Source of the DNA: Pisaster brevispinus
Taxonomy: Eukaryota > Echinodermata > Asteroidea > Forcipulatida > Asteriidae
Direction: 5' to 3'
Assembly (NCBI GenBank): GCA_023634235.1
Contig: JAMKCF010000001.1
Coordinates: 30,360,920 to 30,424,919 of the forward strand
Length of the DNA: 64,000 nucleotides
The notes beneath the pieces were generated by a model. That model saw only the letters and a list, made by a program, of their open reading frames with translations. It was not told the origin of the DNA and did no database searches. Position numbers and translations under genes: made by a program. Shown one piece after another: positions 20,119 to 30,560 of this stretch (the stretch's first letter is position 1; the number at the start of each line of letters is the position of its first letter).

Positions 20119-20349
20119 CACTGCAAAAACGGTGGTGTTAAAATTGACACCTAGGGTGTTGACACATATAGATACCGAAGAGAGAATCAAAGTTAACATC
20201 TTAGGTGTTAAAATAACACCAATGTGATCAGTTTGCAGAAATTTGTGTTATTTTAACACCCTGTGGTGTAAATTTTGATTCTTTTTTGGGGGGTATCTGT
20301 ATGTGAAAACACTCATGGTGTAAATTTTAACACCCAAGATTTTGCAGTG
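20119..20349 (+). mobile_element. hAT-like MITE with CACTGCAAAA ends
   Basis: The left end CACTGCAAAAACGGTGGTG and right end 'caagattttgcagtg' are inverted repeats extending about 33 bp. The interior repeats GGTGTTAAAA / TTTTAACACC several times in both orientations. The 8 bp flanking each side do not match, so a hAT-type 8-bp duplication is not confirmed. Confidence 0.75.
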
Positions 20350-20497
20350 CAGAACACTATGCACACACTACAAGGGTGTGTACAGGCACAAGTAAAAAAA
20401 ACTGCAGTACACGTAGCCCTGTGTTGCAGTCACTCTGTGCACAATCCTTTGTTCTGTACACTTATGGGAAATCATATTATTCTTCAACACTATAAAA

Positions 20498-20535
20498 AAA
20501 CACTGTGTGGACATGTGTAAGTCCACATAGTGTTT
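20498..20535. repeat. Hairpin, 15-bp stem
   Basis: AAACACTGTGTGGAC pairs with GTCCACATAGTGTTT with one mismatch across an 8-base loop. Confidence 0.8.
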
Positions 20536-20817
20536 TAAAGTCCCTACATTATTGTGGCACTCTTGTTCTCGAAAGGACAGTAATTGTTTGGCATGTCCTA
20601 CATTCCTTGCAAAGTTTCATAAAGATTGAGAAATTTTGATTGATAAAATGATGGCGCTGTCCAGTTCAGTAGTGACACTCCAAAACTGTCAAATTGAAAA
20701 GCATAAAACTGCAAAAAGGTAGTTTTAATTGTTTTATGGGTAGGGTCCGTGTCTGATTTATCGGAGTTTGTCATTTTGACTGTTGTTAATTGCGAATATA
20801 AAGTGACCAGAAAAAAA

Positions 20818-21062
20818 GGACAGTAAAGTTAGATATTTGAATGTCAAATGTCCAATATCGAAACAGCAACGTAGACAATAAGCTGTACAAACCTACGTGA
20901 ATGTCCAATGTCCAATATCTAAATAGCAAAGTGAACATTATGCTGTAACCTAAGTGTATCCCCAATGTTCAATATTGAAAAGATATACATAATAGATAGA
21001 CATTCGCTGTACAAACCTTTGCAAATGTCCAATGCCCAATATCCAACTTACTTTACTGTCAT
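20818..21062 (+). mobile_element. TIR element with internal ~62-bp tandem repeats
   Basis: The left end GGACAGTAAAGTTAGATATT and right end 'aacttactttactgtcat' are inverted. Three and a half internal units carry AATGTCCAATATC and 'gctgtacaaacct'. No coding frame. Confidence 0.72.
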
Positions 21063-21840
21063 GCATAAAATACATCATGACTAATGGGTCATGAAAATAA
21101 TTGTAAACTGAGACTGGGGATATTTTGTTTTAGATTCTCGAGTAAAAGGGACTTGTCCCTGTTCTGTTAAGCTCTTTAACACGCCATGTACCGGAGGCCA
21201 GTCACGATTTTGTTCTCTATTTTCAGTGAATCAATCTAAAGTCTGGTTTCTGCACTTATTTCTGTGACTTCAGGATAAATACAAACATGTTTGGAAAGCA
21301 ATTCAATTAAAGAGTTGCATTCGAGGGCAGTGCATCAGTACCAACGAGCCCCCGTTGTATGTAAATTCTCGACAAGTGCACTTACTTACGTCATTAAACT
21401 TAATAACTAACATGGTCTCCGTTCAAGGCGCTTTCCACTACTAACCAAGGCTATAATTTATAACCAGGCATTGTGGATGCACCGATGGCGAAACTTTGTT
21501 TTGACAACATGGGGGAAGGGGACTGAGAGCGGGGAAGAAAGCAAAATGAGCCAGGGGACTGTAGGGGGGGGGTATAAAACCGGTCGTGTTTTCATTGCAT
21601 TGCAACCGGAAGAGAATAACGGGGCGAGGAATAAACATGATTGACTGTAAAGACCATCTCCGGAGACAAGCTTCTGGCTCGTAGCTTTACACAAACAACA
21701 CGGTACGCAGAACTAAAACTTGGGGGACTGTGTAATGGTGAGGCAGCGAGAATTAGAAAGGCCCTAAACATGGATTCTTAAAACATGTGCATAACTTTGG
21801 TAATAATGCATAAATTCATGCTTTTCCACATAAAAAGATA
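21063..21840. other. Unassigned
   Basis: Only short frames with no domains. A G-run lies near 21564. Confidence 0.5.
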
Positions 21841-21844
21841 ATGG

Positions 21845-21915
21845 TTCTTAGCGCGCATATCCTAGCTAGATCAAGGCGCTTTACATCATTATTATCCTTA
21901 TTCATCACGCATACT
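21845..21915 (+). repeat. Fragment of the 'TATAGCGC' dispersed repeat
   Basis: 'agcgcgcatatcctagctag' and CAAGGCGCTTTACAT resemble the element at 47708-47900 and its relatives at 28335 and 34905. Confidence 0.6.
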
Positions 21916-22134
21916 TTTAGACCATACTTCTAACTTTCTCAACTCCCTTTGTAGCATACAAGCCCAAGCCCAAGCTGCTTCTAATGCTAAACCAACATAA
22001 CAATGTCTCAGCCCTCTCAGGCTCCCATTTATACACCTGTGTTAAGAGAAGCAATTATGGTTGAATAGTGTTTGAAGCTTTGCATGGTGGGATCGTAAGA
22101 AAAACTATAGTAGTAAACTTGCGGGTACAACTGC

Positions 22135-22270
22135 TTTATGGAGAAGTGTTGGCTCTGAGGAGTACCAATGTGGTCTCGACGTTTCGTCTCGCCAGCTCTT
22201 GTTTTCATCACTTGTATGCTCCCCCCAATCTGTATATGTAACTGTACACGTACAATCAACAATCATGTTG
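22135..22270 (-). mobile_element. Penelope-like tail fragment
   Basis: On the minus strand 'agctggcgagacgaaacgtc' then 'gagaccacattggtactcc'. It shares the GAAACGTCGAG core with the 31.7-32.2 kb copies. The minus frame 22029-22262 crosses it and is not considered a gene. Confidence 0.45.
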
Positions 22271-22494
22271 GAATGGTATTTTCAGAAGAGTCAGGATGAC
22301 AGTAGAACAAAATGAACACAAATAGCACAACGCTGTCCTCACATTGGAATCCTTTGTATGTTTGTGTCCTCACTTTTGTTTTTCATGCACTGAGTCTATG
22401 GAATGTGTTAAGTTAGAGGGACACAGGAAAGTCCTCACATTGATAGCATTGAATTGATGTATGTTTCCGTACTGTTCATGGTCGGCTGTGCAGC

Positions 22495-22640
22495 AGTTTG
22501 GCTGTGGGGCCTTCTCGTTTCCGAATTTCGGTGATGCTTGACTCACGACTGTGATCGCAAACTCTCTTGCAGCCCGATGTTGTATTCCCCCGAGATTGTT
22601 TTTGTCTATATAGTATGAATCTCAATGATCTACACGTGTA
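22495..22640 (-). repeat. Dispersed repeat F (copy 2)
   Basis: The reverse complement matches 14692-14825: GTGAGTCAAGCATCACCGAA, 'ttcggaaac', and 'tagacaaaaacaatctcg'. Confidence 0.8.
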
Positions 22641-22652
22641 GCATATTCATTT

Positions 22653-23034
22653 AAAGGGATCGGATACTTTGGTAATTGCTCTAAAAAAAATTATGACCAT
22701 AAAAGCTTACTTGGTATAAGAGCCCTGGAGAGCTGTTGGTATTATACAACTTTGTTAGAAATTACCCCCTTTGAGGTATTGTAGGGAAGTAGTTTTAGGG
22801 AAGTAGTTTTAGGGAAGTGGGTGTTTGAGAAATCTGAGAAAGGCTTCAAGCATGAAGCCTGAGAAAGGCGTCTGAAAACACGCAAATGTGTTTTTCTTTC
22901 ATTATTTTCCTGCAACTTCGATGACCGATTAAGTCCAAATGTTCACAGGTTTGAACTTATTGTATGCATATGTTGGGATGCACCAGATGAGGATACTGAT
23001 CTGTGACAATTACCCAAAGTATAACCCTGCCTTT
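22653..23034 (+). mobile_element. T6-family MITE, full length
   Basis: The left end AAAGGGATCGGATACTTTGG mirrors the right end 'ccaaagtataaccctgccttt'. The interior has 'ttacttggtataagagccct' and 'ttattttcctgcaacttcga'. A near-triplicated 'gggaagtagttttag' lies around 22785-22815. Copies at 36719, 45554, 48478 and 61417. Confidence 0.85.
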
Positions 23035-23269
23035 AATGATGGCAGGCCTAACAGTCAATCAATCAATTTACGAAAGCACCTGCCCCGATGCACGCTCCCA
23101 TGTTGTCGGAGCCGCTGCGCCTTGTCCGGTCTCCTTGTAATGATGTACGGTTTAGAATATTACTTCATCCCTGTCATCATTGTTGCTCTACGATGTACGA
23201 TAAATTAATAATTTGGTGTCGATTTTATTGATATGTCTTTATAAATATTATAATTATAGTACAACTGGG

Positions 23270-23400
23270 TTACCTTATTTTTTTTTTTTTGGGGGGGACG
23301 TCTTTTCTAGTTGCCGTGCCTACTCCTTCAGCGAGAACTATCACATCGCATATAAAAAATAAACAATTAAAAACAAAATATATATATATATAAAAAGCAC
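23270..23400. repeat. Homopolymer T/G run and (TA)n
   Basis: T-run plus G-run at about 23278-23298 and (AT)n near 23380. Confidence 0.85.
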
Positions 23401-23787
23401 TGAGTATACAGTGCTTAATACACATCGGTGTAAGGGTGAAAACAAAACATATTCTTTATCTCCGATGCAAACATTTAAAAAGAATTCACATCTATTAAAT
23501 ATTTGTTACCATCATTATGCCTATCTTTATAGCAGTAGGCTTTCAGATAAAAAATTAAATACTACACAATTTCTCTTCGGGGTCATGACCCCTACCTTTA
23601 ACTCATCCTGTCAAAACAATTTCAGACCACTCTTCTCTCATTAAAAATTAATTTTTGTAATTCAATCGTTAAACAATGGAGACAAACCTTTACAGAAATT
23701 CCTCCCAGCAACAATATTAAATTAGGAAGACAAAAAGCACATCAAAATTTGCAATCAAATTATCAATTCTTATTTTATCTCTTGCAG

Positions 23788-23986
23788 ACGACGTAGGTCT
23801 GCTTCGTCTCCCAAAGGCAGCGTGAACATTGAAATGAATTTGAAAAAAATCAAGTCTCTGCAATGGACCGCCCATTTTGGCATGTCCAAATTTCACTTCT
23901 TTACGAAAGAAGCAGACAAGAGCATCTTTCTGATTTCCCAAGATATTTATACCCGCGGTGATTCTAAAATCGGATTGGACTCATAG
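23788..23986 (+). CDS. Candidate terminal exon, unrecognised (65 codons)
   Basis: A strong splice-acceptor-like site (TTATTTTATCTCTTGCAG, ending 23787) is followed by a frame open for 65 codons to TAG at 23984-23986. Visible residues include RRRSASSPKGSVNIEM, WTAHFGMSKFHFFTKEADKS and FLISQDIYTRG. Composition looks like soluble protein and no repeat family covers it. There is no start codon near the acceptor, so it would be an internal or last exon with the rest outside or unseen. The minus strand also has an open frame (23717-23941), so the evidence is modest. No family recognised. Confidence 0.3.
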
Positions 23987-23989
23987 CTA

Positions 23990-24620
23990 AACCGTTGGGG
24001 GCCGTCTGACGCGGAAAGCCGGGCGAGATTCGCAGTACGTGCACACTGAAAACAGCACCCCGTACGCGTAGCAAAAAAAAAAGGCAACATATATTTAACA
24101 TTTCTCAAAAGTATTTACAAGTTTCTCAGCCTCTTGAAAACAAACCACAAATAATTTCCGACAACTAAGCTTCAATATTTTGGTAGGTTAGCCGTGTGGC
24201 TTTTGGGCAAGGTGCAGCCAAAATAATAACACCCCTGAACGACTAAACTGGCCAGATACCATCTTGAAAGAAAGAAAAATACCGGTCTCCTTAAAGCAAG
24301 CTATGACCATTTTTGGAGGGCTAGTGAACGCCAAATGCTCCAGGCTGAAAGTCAACAACCCCAGGGGTACGATATTTAACAATTTTGTCAATATTCAATG
24401 AGAGTCATGACATTTCAAATTTTGATTTGTAATAGAAAAATGTGTGGGTTTATATTTTATTAATTTGAGGCTCTGCGCATGAGTTTATCTTTATTTAGTG
24501 TGGTGCACCCCCAATGATCATGAGTTGTCTGGTCGTGCACATCGGGAGCCATACAAGCACGTTTGGCTTTTTAAAAAGCTTGTAGATTTTTGATTTTTTT
24601 TCTCTCTATATAAGGCAAAA
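23990..24620. other. Unassigned
   Basis: A minus frame (24188-24391) lacks recognisable features. No repeats identified. Confidence 0.5.
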
Positions 24621-24624
24621 CCCA

Positions 24625-25437
24625 ATGATTTACCATCCCTTTTATGATATGTTTCTGAAAACTAGAGGTTTGGAATGAATGTAGGCCCCCTACTCTTCCA
24701 TAAACCAATGATGTACCATCCCTTTATGATGTGTTTCTTGAAAACTAGAGGATTAGAATAATAAATGTACTCTTCCAAAAGAAAAATCGATGATTTACCA
24801 TCCCTTTATGAATGTTTCTCGAAAACTAGAGGATTGGAATGAATGTACTCTTCCCAAAACCAATGATGTACCATCCCTTTATATGTTTGTGAAAACTAGA
24901 GGTTTGGAATGAATGAACTCTTCCAAAAACCACTGGTGTACCATCCCTTTATGATATGTTTCTTGAAAACTAGAGGATTGGAATGAATGTACTCTTCCAA
25001 TAACCAATGATGTACCATCCCTTTATGATATGTTTCTCGAAAACTAGAGTTTTGGAATGAATGCACTCTTTCAAAAACCAATGATGTACCATCCCTTTAT
25101 GATATGTTTCTTGAAAACTAGAGGATTGGAATGTAAAATATACTCTTCTAAAAATCAATGATGTACCATCCCTTTATGACATGTTTCTTGAAAACTAGAG
25201 GATTGGAATGAATGCACTCTTCAAAAAATCAATGATGTACCATCCCTTTATGATATGTTTCTGGAAAACTAGAGGATGGGAATGAATGTACTCTTCCAAT
25301 AACCAATGATGTACCATCCCTTTATGATATGTTTCTTGACAACTAGAGGATTTGAATTAATATACTCTTCCAAAAATCAATGATGTACCATCTCTTTATG
25401 AAAATATTTCTCGTTGAGAACTAGAGGATTGGAATGG
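24625..25437 (+). repeat. 74-bp satellite, array B (about 11 units)
   Basis: Same consensus and orientation as array A. The CTTTATGATATG-to-CTTTATGATATG spacing measured at 25021 and 25095 is 74 bp. This is the longest and most regular of the three islands. Because 74 is not a multiple of three, successive units rotate through the minus-strand frames and give repetitive peptides (HIIKGWY, VFKKH), which are artefacts. Confidence 0.95.
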
Positions 25438-26368
25438 ATCTCATATTTTCAACAATTGTCACCGACGACCGATTAAGTTCCAAACTGCGTCGTCGCGTTC
25501 CCTTCAGACACTCAATTCGCCGCTAAATATTACCCGCGGAAACCGAGACTTCTCCCGCGGGGAATTGAAGCAATTGCGAAGAAAGAAAAAAACCCACACA
25601 CACCCAAGATTTACAGCTTCGATTTGAAACCGTAAACCGCAATTACACCCAACATATATATTTTTGTATCACCAATTTGTATTACTGGCAAGTGCATGTC
25701 TTGCCATTAACCCCGGGGAAGTCAATCAAAGCAAGTTCTTGAGTAGGTCTCTCATGCCGTCTTCAGTTTCTCGCATTCATATCAATGTCACCAAATCGAG
25801 GCTGGAAGGGAAAATAGTTTGGTTCCTGTTTGTACAATGAATATTAGCATTCATTACTGATTTTGGACACAGGGATCATGACAATAATGGTGAGAGAATG
25901 ATAAAGGCCTGTAGGACTACGATGAACAGTTTTCACTACGCCACCCCCCCCCCCCCCCCGGAGGAACAGGAAAGCAATTTCCCGCGCATTTTTTCCCCCT
26001 AGTCAGTCTGTGCATCATGATTGCATTAATGAAAATGAATCGAGGTTTTTTGCGGGGGTCGGGTTACCCGCATGTCACGAGCCACAATGGCGCAATCTTT
26101 CCCAGGGGATTTCCCGGCGATCGACGAGCGCGTAAGGCTTTATCACCAAACAATAGCTCAAAAGACACTCTCGGACGTAACATGAGGTGACTTATTATTT
26201 GGCACAAGTCACAGAGATTGTACAGCTCTGCACGGTTTCCCCGGACATTTCTTGACAATTTCTAGCGAACACAAAGTTACATCCGAGTTGGTTCATTTTC
26301 TTCAGGGAGGATTGGCTCAAAAACTTTCCAACATCATTATTATGTGTTCGGCCTCAAGCCGAGGACCT
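25438..26368. other. Unassigned; poly-C run
   Basis: A C-run (about 25944-25959) is the main feature. A CpG-richer patch lies at 26040-26130 but no convincing frame. Confidence 0.5.
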
Positions 26369-26621
26369 AGGCCCAAATTCATGGCTCTGCTTACCGCTGA
26401 ATTCTGCCCTTACGGTCACAAATCTCCGCTTACTTTGCAAGCGCCGAATTTCTGCGCTAGCTGTGTAAGCGAAGAATGCCTTATAACGTGGAGTACGCAC
26501 GCGCACCAGCAAAAAAAATCCCTGCCTACCTGTGAATTATGCTCGACGTAAGCGCGGAGTTCCCTGCTTCTGTAAGTGCCGATTCTTTGCTTACGGTAAG
26601 CAGAGCTATGAGACTGGGCCT
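26369..26621 (+). mobile_element. T5-family MITE
   Basis: 'ttcatggctctgcttaccgc' on the left mirrors 'cggtaagcagagctatgaga' on the right. Interior segments GCGCCGAATTTCTGCGCTAG and 'gtacgcacgcgcac' match the copy at 56228-56480. The two copies align end to end. Confidence 0.88.
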
Positions 26622-27160
26622 CAATGTTTTTGTTCGAGCTTTTCCAGATTTCAATTTCTTTATTCTTTTCTCCCCAACACTTCGCCCCAATTTATAAAAA
26701 TTATTTTAACCAAACTGAACTAAGCCTTGAAACTCAGCATATAATTGAACTTCATCTTGAAGACGTCACCCGAGCAATGATGTCGTAATGATGTCATTAG
26801 TTTTTGAATAACATTAAATCAACGTTTATTATTTTTAAATAATCACAACTCCTTAACCACCAGAATTTTATTTTTACAACCTATACATGATCGGAGTTGT
26901 CTTGAGCAACTGAACAAAAGTCTTAAAAATATAACTTCAATTTGACCTCGTCTTCCGGTTCAAACTGGAAGTTGAAGTGAAAAACCCTTTATCAATGGCT
27001 GTTATGAGATCTGGAGCCAAACTGGTTGGAAATTTGAACTTGGTTTCAATGGATGATATTTTCATTAGTTCGTAAACATTCAGCAAATTTAATATACGAC
27101 GTCATAACATCACGCGAAAACGTACCCTGGGTCAAATTTTTTTGGGTTCTATTTACTCCT
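26622..27160. other. Unassigned
   Basis: AT-rich. No gene or repeat recognised. Confidence 0.5.
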
Positions 27161-27162
27161 GG

Positions 27163-27421
27163 GGCTGAAACAGGGTTGACTCCTGGGGCTGAAACAGGGT
27201 TGCCCCCTTCACAGTCCTTAAGGATGTAGGCATGGGTGTCATCCACTAGGAGCCCGGCTGGTAGAGCAGAATGCACTACCGTACCAACATTTTACGAAGC
27301 ATTTATGGTTAAGTGCATTTCTCAAGGGCACAAGTGTCATGACGGGTATTTAAACCCACACTCTGCTGCTCGACAACACCAAAGCTTGAGTCAGGTATAC
27401 TAGACCGCCCGGCCGCGACAC
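27163..27421 (-). mobile_element. tRNA-Leu(CAA)-derived SINE, near full length
   Basis: The minus-strand head starts with GTGTCGCGGCCGGGCGGTCT. The anticodon loop CTCAAGC gives CAA (leucine). It is followed by a variable region and 'gtgtgggttt', a mutated box B. The body ends with a duplicated ~22-bp segment (CCTGGGGCTGAAACAGGG twice, about 27139-27205 on the plus strand). A second copy with a truncated head is at 32863-33068. Confidence 0.82.
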
Positions 27422-28330
27422 GCACTGCAGCTAAGGAACACGACCAACATGGTGGCAGCGTGATGAACGTCTATGAAGTGGGGGGGGGGGGCGTATACCC
27501 CTCCCACATTCTACTCAAACCAGCTCGATAGAATGCACCCTAAGAACAGTCACCCCTACACCCCCACGGAAGGCCCCTGGGGCCTCCTGGAATTGTATCC
27601 GACGTAAATGCGCCGCAGCAACACCGTGCCGTCCGTGCCAAGGTGTCGGTTCATCCCATTACGTACAACTAACACGTTTATTCCCAGATCCTTGTCTCGC
27701 AAATCATCCTAAGCCGTCTCGGGGATTCTATTCATTTTTTTTTTCATGCACGCTTTGTACGAGTTGGATTTAACGCGCAGTGGAAATACACCTTCATGGT
27801 TTAGGAGTACTTGTGTCGAATAAAAAACAATTAAAAATCTTATCGAAATTTATGTCAGGGTAGATCAGATGAAGAAGAACCAGTTTTAATTCCATACAAA
27901 TCTTTTCAAAATGGAGATTTATAATAGCGCGTACGCGCGTGCACGTTTCCATTGTTTGACATCAAAGATGGCGGACATTGCATGGGGCGTATGACAAGAA
28001 GCCCATAGGAATTGCATTGGGCTCGTTTTTGTATATCTTATCTGGTGGCTTTTCATTTCGACCTTGTCTAAGAACAGTGCGTTTACCATTGCAGCGCGTA
28101 CATACTGCGCAGGGGTGTACGAAACATCACTCCTAACGATGACGTCACACGAATTTATCCGAGAACGATGACGCCAAAGGGGCTTCATGCGAAACTCAAC
28201 GAAAAGCATTGTTGAGTTGCGTCCAACATGATTTTGTTTTTGTACTTATAAAAACATTTGTAAAGGATGTCGACTGTATGTTTTTATTCATTGAGCAGTG
28301 AACTTCAGCAAATATTACCGTAACATCTTC
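27422..28330. other. Unassigned; G-run and CRE-like site
   Basis: A G-run lies near 27481-27491. A TGACGTCA-like box is near 28141. Minus frame 27919-28209 has no recognisable domain. Confidence 0.5.
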
Positions 28331-28334
28331 TTAG

Positions 28335-28450
28335 GTCTCATACTTCAAACGTAGCTCCAAATACCTTGCAGGAAAACATGAATGTTAAGCGCTTAGAGGC
28401 TGGCCTGCAGTAGGCGCTATACAAATACAATATATTATCATTATTATTAT
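28335..28450 (-). repeat. 'TATAGCGC' dispersed repeat
   Basis: On the minus strand it begins with (AAT)n, then 'tttgtatagcgcctactgca', 'ctaagcgcttaacattcatg' and 'gctacgtttgaagtatgaga'. It matches the element nested in the T1 MITE at 47708-47900. Confidence 0.8.
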
Positions 28451-29215
28451 TATTCTAGCTCTTTAAACATCTTCTTTTGATTATTCATCTCCTTTATCCT
28501 TTTGTTTTGTTGTTGTTTAAGTTGAATTTTACACCGAGTCAATAGTAGATACCGGTTTACAGATGTATAACGTATGTATGGTCCGATGGAAAGCAGCATT
28601 AACTGTTTAAAGGGCATACCCTGGATACAGAAATGTAATAAATAAATTAATAAATTGTCTGGCACATCTCTGTTTTGTTTATTCACCAGGCCTGACGAAC
28701 GTATCACGGAGTAGACAGAATTTTAATCGCAATTAAGGCCCGAGAATAATTGTCTCGGAGCTAAAACAGAATCACGACTCCGGAGAACAATCCCGTTATA
28801 AATTAAACATGATACTAACATCTCAATTGCAGTACAAAAAATACACTACAGCAGAGTTGTCACAAAGATGCCCGAGTAATTAGACAGGAGATATTTGTCA
28901 CAAATGCATTCAAAAATTTACCCCCCATAAAAGAGAAACAAGAAAAAGAGAAGAAAAAACTATATAAATATGTTAAATAATTCGTTATCATTTATTTTAA
29001 CAAAAGCGGTTTGATAATGCTGTCAAGACTTTTGTATAGAATTGACCAAAACGGTGCGGGTTTTTTTTTTTTTCTTCTTTCTTTCATTCAAATCATGTAT
29101 GGGATATCGGATTGGTTTGCGGTGTCTTGCCTTGCTGTTAATCTCCGTGGGCCCGGTTTGAATCCCACATCGGATCGGTGCCCTGCATGTGGATTGCGTT
29201 TTTCAGTACTTACCT
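28451..29215. other. Unassigned, AT-rich
   Basis: Short frames only. No gene or repeat identified with confidence. Confidence 0.5.
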
Positions 29216-29217
29216 AA

Positions 29218-29360
29218 TAGTCTGTGCAAGTCTCGCGCGTATTCGAACATTGGGATCCGTTAAAGCGCGTGAGTTTGTTTCTTTAACGCGTTAAAGCAAT
29301 GTACGTGGGACCACAGTGGTCCCAAAAATGTTCGAATACGCGCGAGACTTGCACAGTCTA
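29218..29360. mobile_element. T10 foldback MITE, TA-flanked
   Basis: The left arm TAGTCTGTGCAAGTCTCGCG continues 'cgtattcgaacatt'. It is mirrored almost perfectly by 'aatgttcgaatacgcgcgag' and 'acttgcacagtcta'. The arms of about 34 bp enclose ~75 bp containing its own 'ttaaagcgcg/cgcgttaaag' and 'gggaccacagtggtccc' palindromes. It lies about 235 bp upstream of the exon of gene 1. A degraded copy lies at 55803-55933. Confidence 0.9.
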
Positions 29361-29576
29361 TTGCAGGGTTTTCTTTATTTAGGGTTTTCCTCTCACATCT
29401 AAGTCTAAACATTTCTTCACCTTCTCTCCACAAGTGTCTAAAGTCCTACGGGACTCAGTGCTATGCGCTTTTGGAGTCCCTTCTTTGTTTTATTATGAAC
29501 ATAAATAAAGAAAAATTTTAATTAACCAAATGAACGCAAAAACTCTACCATTAATAACAGTTATCTGTTTTGTTTT

Positions 29577-29595
29577 CTATTTGTTTCCATGCAGG
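29577..29595 (+). promoter_or_regulatory. Splice-acceptor-like site upstream of gene 1
   Basis: TTTCTATTTGTTTCCATGCAG followed by G (AG at about 29593-29594) is a good acceptor. An in-frame TAA at 29625-29627 lies between it and the ATG, so this exon would carry 5' untranslated sequence and the first exon would be upstream. Confidence 0.5.
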
Positions 29596-29666
29596 TAGTT
29601 GTGACGTCTCATCTCCTGTGCAATTAAGACAAGTTAAGTGCAAAACCCAACCGGTCAGAGTTCAAC

Positions 29667-30221
29667 ATGGCGTCGTTACAGCTGGCAACCCCACACCAGA
29701 CGTTGGGGCTATTCGTCAATATCTTCCTCATTAGCATCGCGTTACCAGTCGTGACCTGCGTGACCCCCACCTCGTTCCCGGGGACTCATCATTCGGGCGC
29801 CCATTCGGGCCTGGACAACTTCCAGAAGGGAATGATCATTGGGTTCGTGACGTTCGCCGTGCTGGCACTCTTCATGATGATCCTGATCCTGTACTTTCTC
29901 GTGAAGGGCACGAGACGAGAGTTGAAACGGGCCCAGGTCGAGTTGGCCGAGCTGCGGGAGCAGCGCAGACAGGAAGTGGCCGTGGAGAGGCTCCAGGTCA
30001 GAAGTCGGACTTCCGAGCTTCAGTGCATCGTGGACGAGGACGAGGACGACTCCTCCGATCTCGTGAAAGACGATAAAGATCGAGACGACGATGAGTATGA
30101 CTGTTTAGCGCCACCATCACCGTCGTATGACAATTATACGTACGTCACCATGAACACGAAGAGGAATGGTCGTCATGGACGAAAGCCTCGACAGGCCAAT
30201 GATTTTATTATAGAAAACTGA
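29667..30221 (+). CDS. Single-pass membrane protein with tyrosine-motif tail
   Basis: A 184-residue frame. An in-frame stop upstream (29625) and a Kozak-compatible context (AACATGG) support this start. Residues 12-32 form a hydrophobic segment that could be a signal peptide. Residues 56-80 are a strong membrane helix. Residues 82-115 are charged and heptad-like (RRELKRAQVELAELREQR), a possible coiled coil, and 122-143 are acidic. The tail has DDDEYDCL (Y144xxL147), which resembles a hemITAM, and YVTM (Y159-M162), a YxxM motif of the kind that binds PI3K SH2 domains when phosphorylated. By the positive-inside rule the C-terminus should be cytoplasmic, leaving a short ectodomain (about 33-55). 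I recognise no family. GC content exceeds the surroundings. The juxtamembrane segment resembles that of the frame at 51581. Adaptor or signalling role is inference. Confidence 0.75.
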   Translation: MASLQLATPHQTLGLFVNIFLISIALPVVTCVTPTSFPGTHHSGAHSGLDNFQKGMIIGFVTFAVLALFMMILILYFLVKGTRRELKRAQVELAELREQRRQEVAVERLQVRSRTSELQCIVDEDEDDSSDLVKDDKDRDDDEYDCLAPPSPSYDNYTYVTMNTKRNGRHGRKPRQANDFIIEN

Positions 30222-30386
30222 CGTTTAGAGGAGAACGATTATGCAAATTTTTGTCTAGATTTCTAATGGAATAATGAACGGGGAAATGCGTCGAGTGCTT
30301 TGAGCGCAGCTATATTTGGCCTAGCACGTTACCGTACAGCTTCATCTGCGTCTGTTGTTATAGCGTCAACATTTAATGCAAATTAC
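30222..30386 (+). other. Probable 3' untranslated region of gene 1
   Basis: Follows the TGA at 30219-30221. No canonical AATAAA was seen before the T8 element, so the transcript end is not defined. Confidence 0.3.
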
Positions 30387-30560
30387 ATAAATCTTATGCA
30401 CATGACGTCATTTGAATATAGGGCGCCCTCGGCTAGAGGTCAAAGGAGGTTGCTCATAGGCCCATCCTACGTGCTGCGCGCAAGATGTGCGTTTGCTATT
30501 GTTTTATCATCGTTTTACCTCTAAGATGGCGGCGCTATGACGTCAATGCACAAAATCCAT
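30387..30560 (+). mobile_element. T8-family MITE with two CREs and a YY1-like site
   Basis: Two perfect TGACGTCA palindromes (30403-30410 and 30538-30545) lie near the ends. AAGATGGCGGC (30523-30533) matches the YY1 consensus as I know it. 'agggcgccctcggctagagg' gives the family core. It lies about 170 bp past the stop of gene 1, so it could sit in the 3' UTR or act as an enhancer. Confidence 0.85.

Noticed and set aside
20119..20349. An 8-bp target-site duplication to prove hAT origin
   Set aside because: The bases immediately outside the two ends do not match, so I did not claim it.
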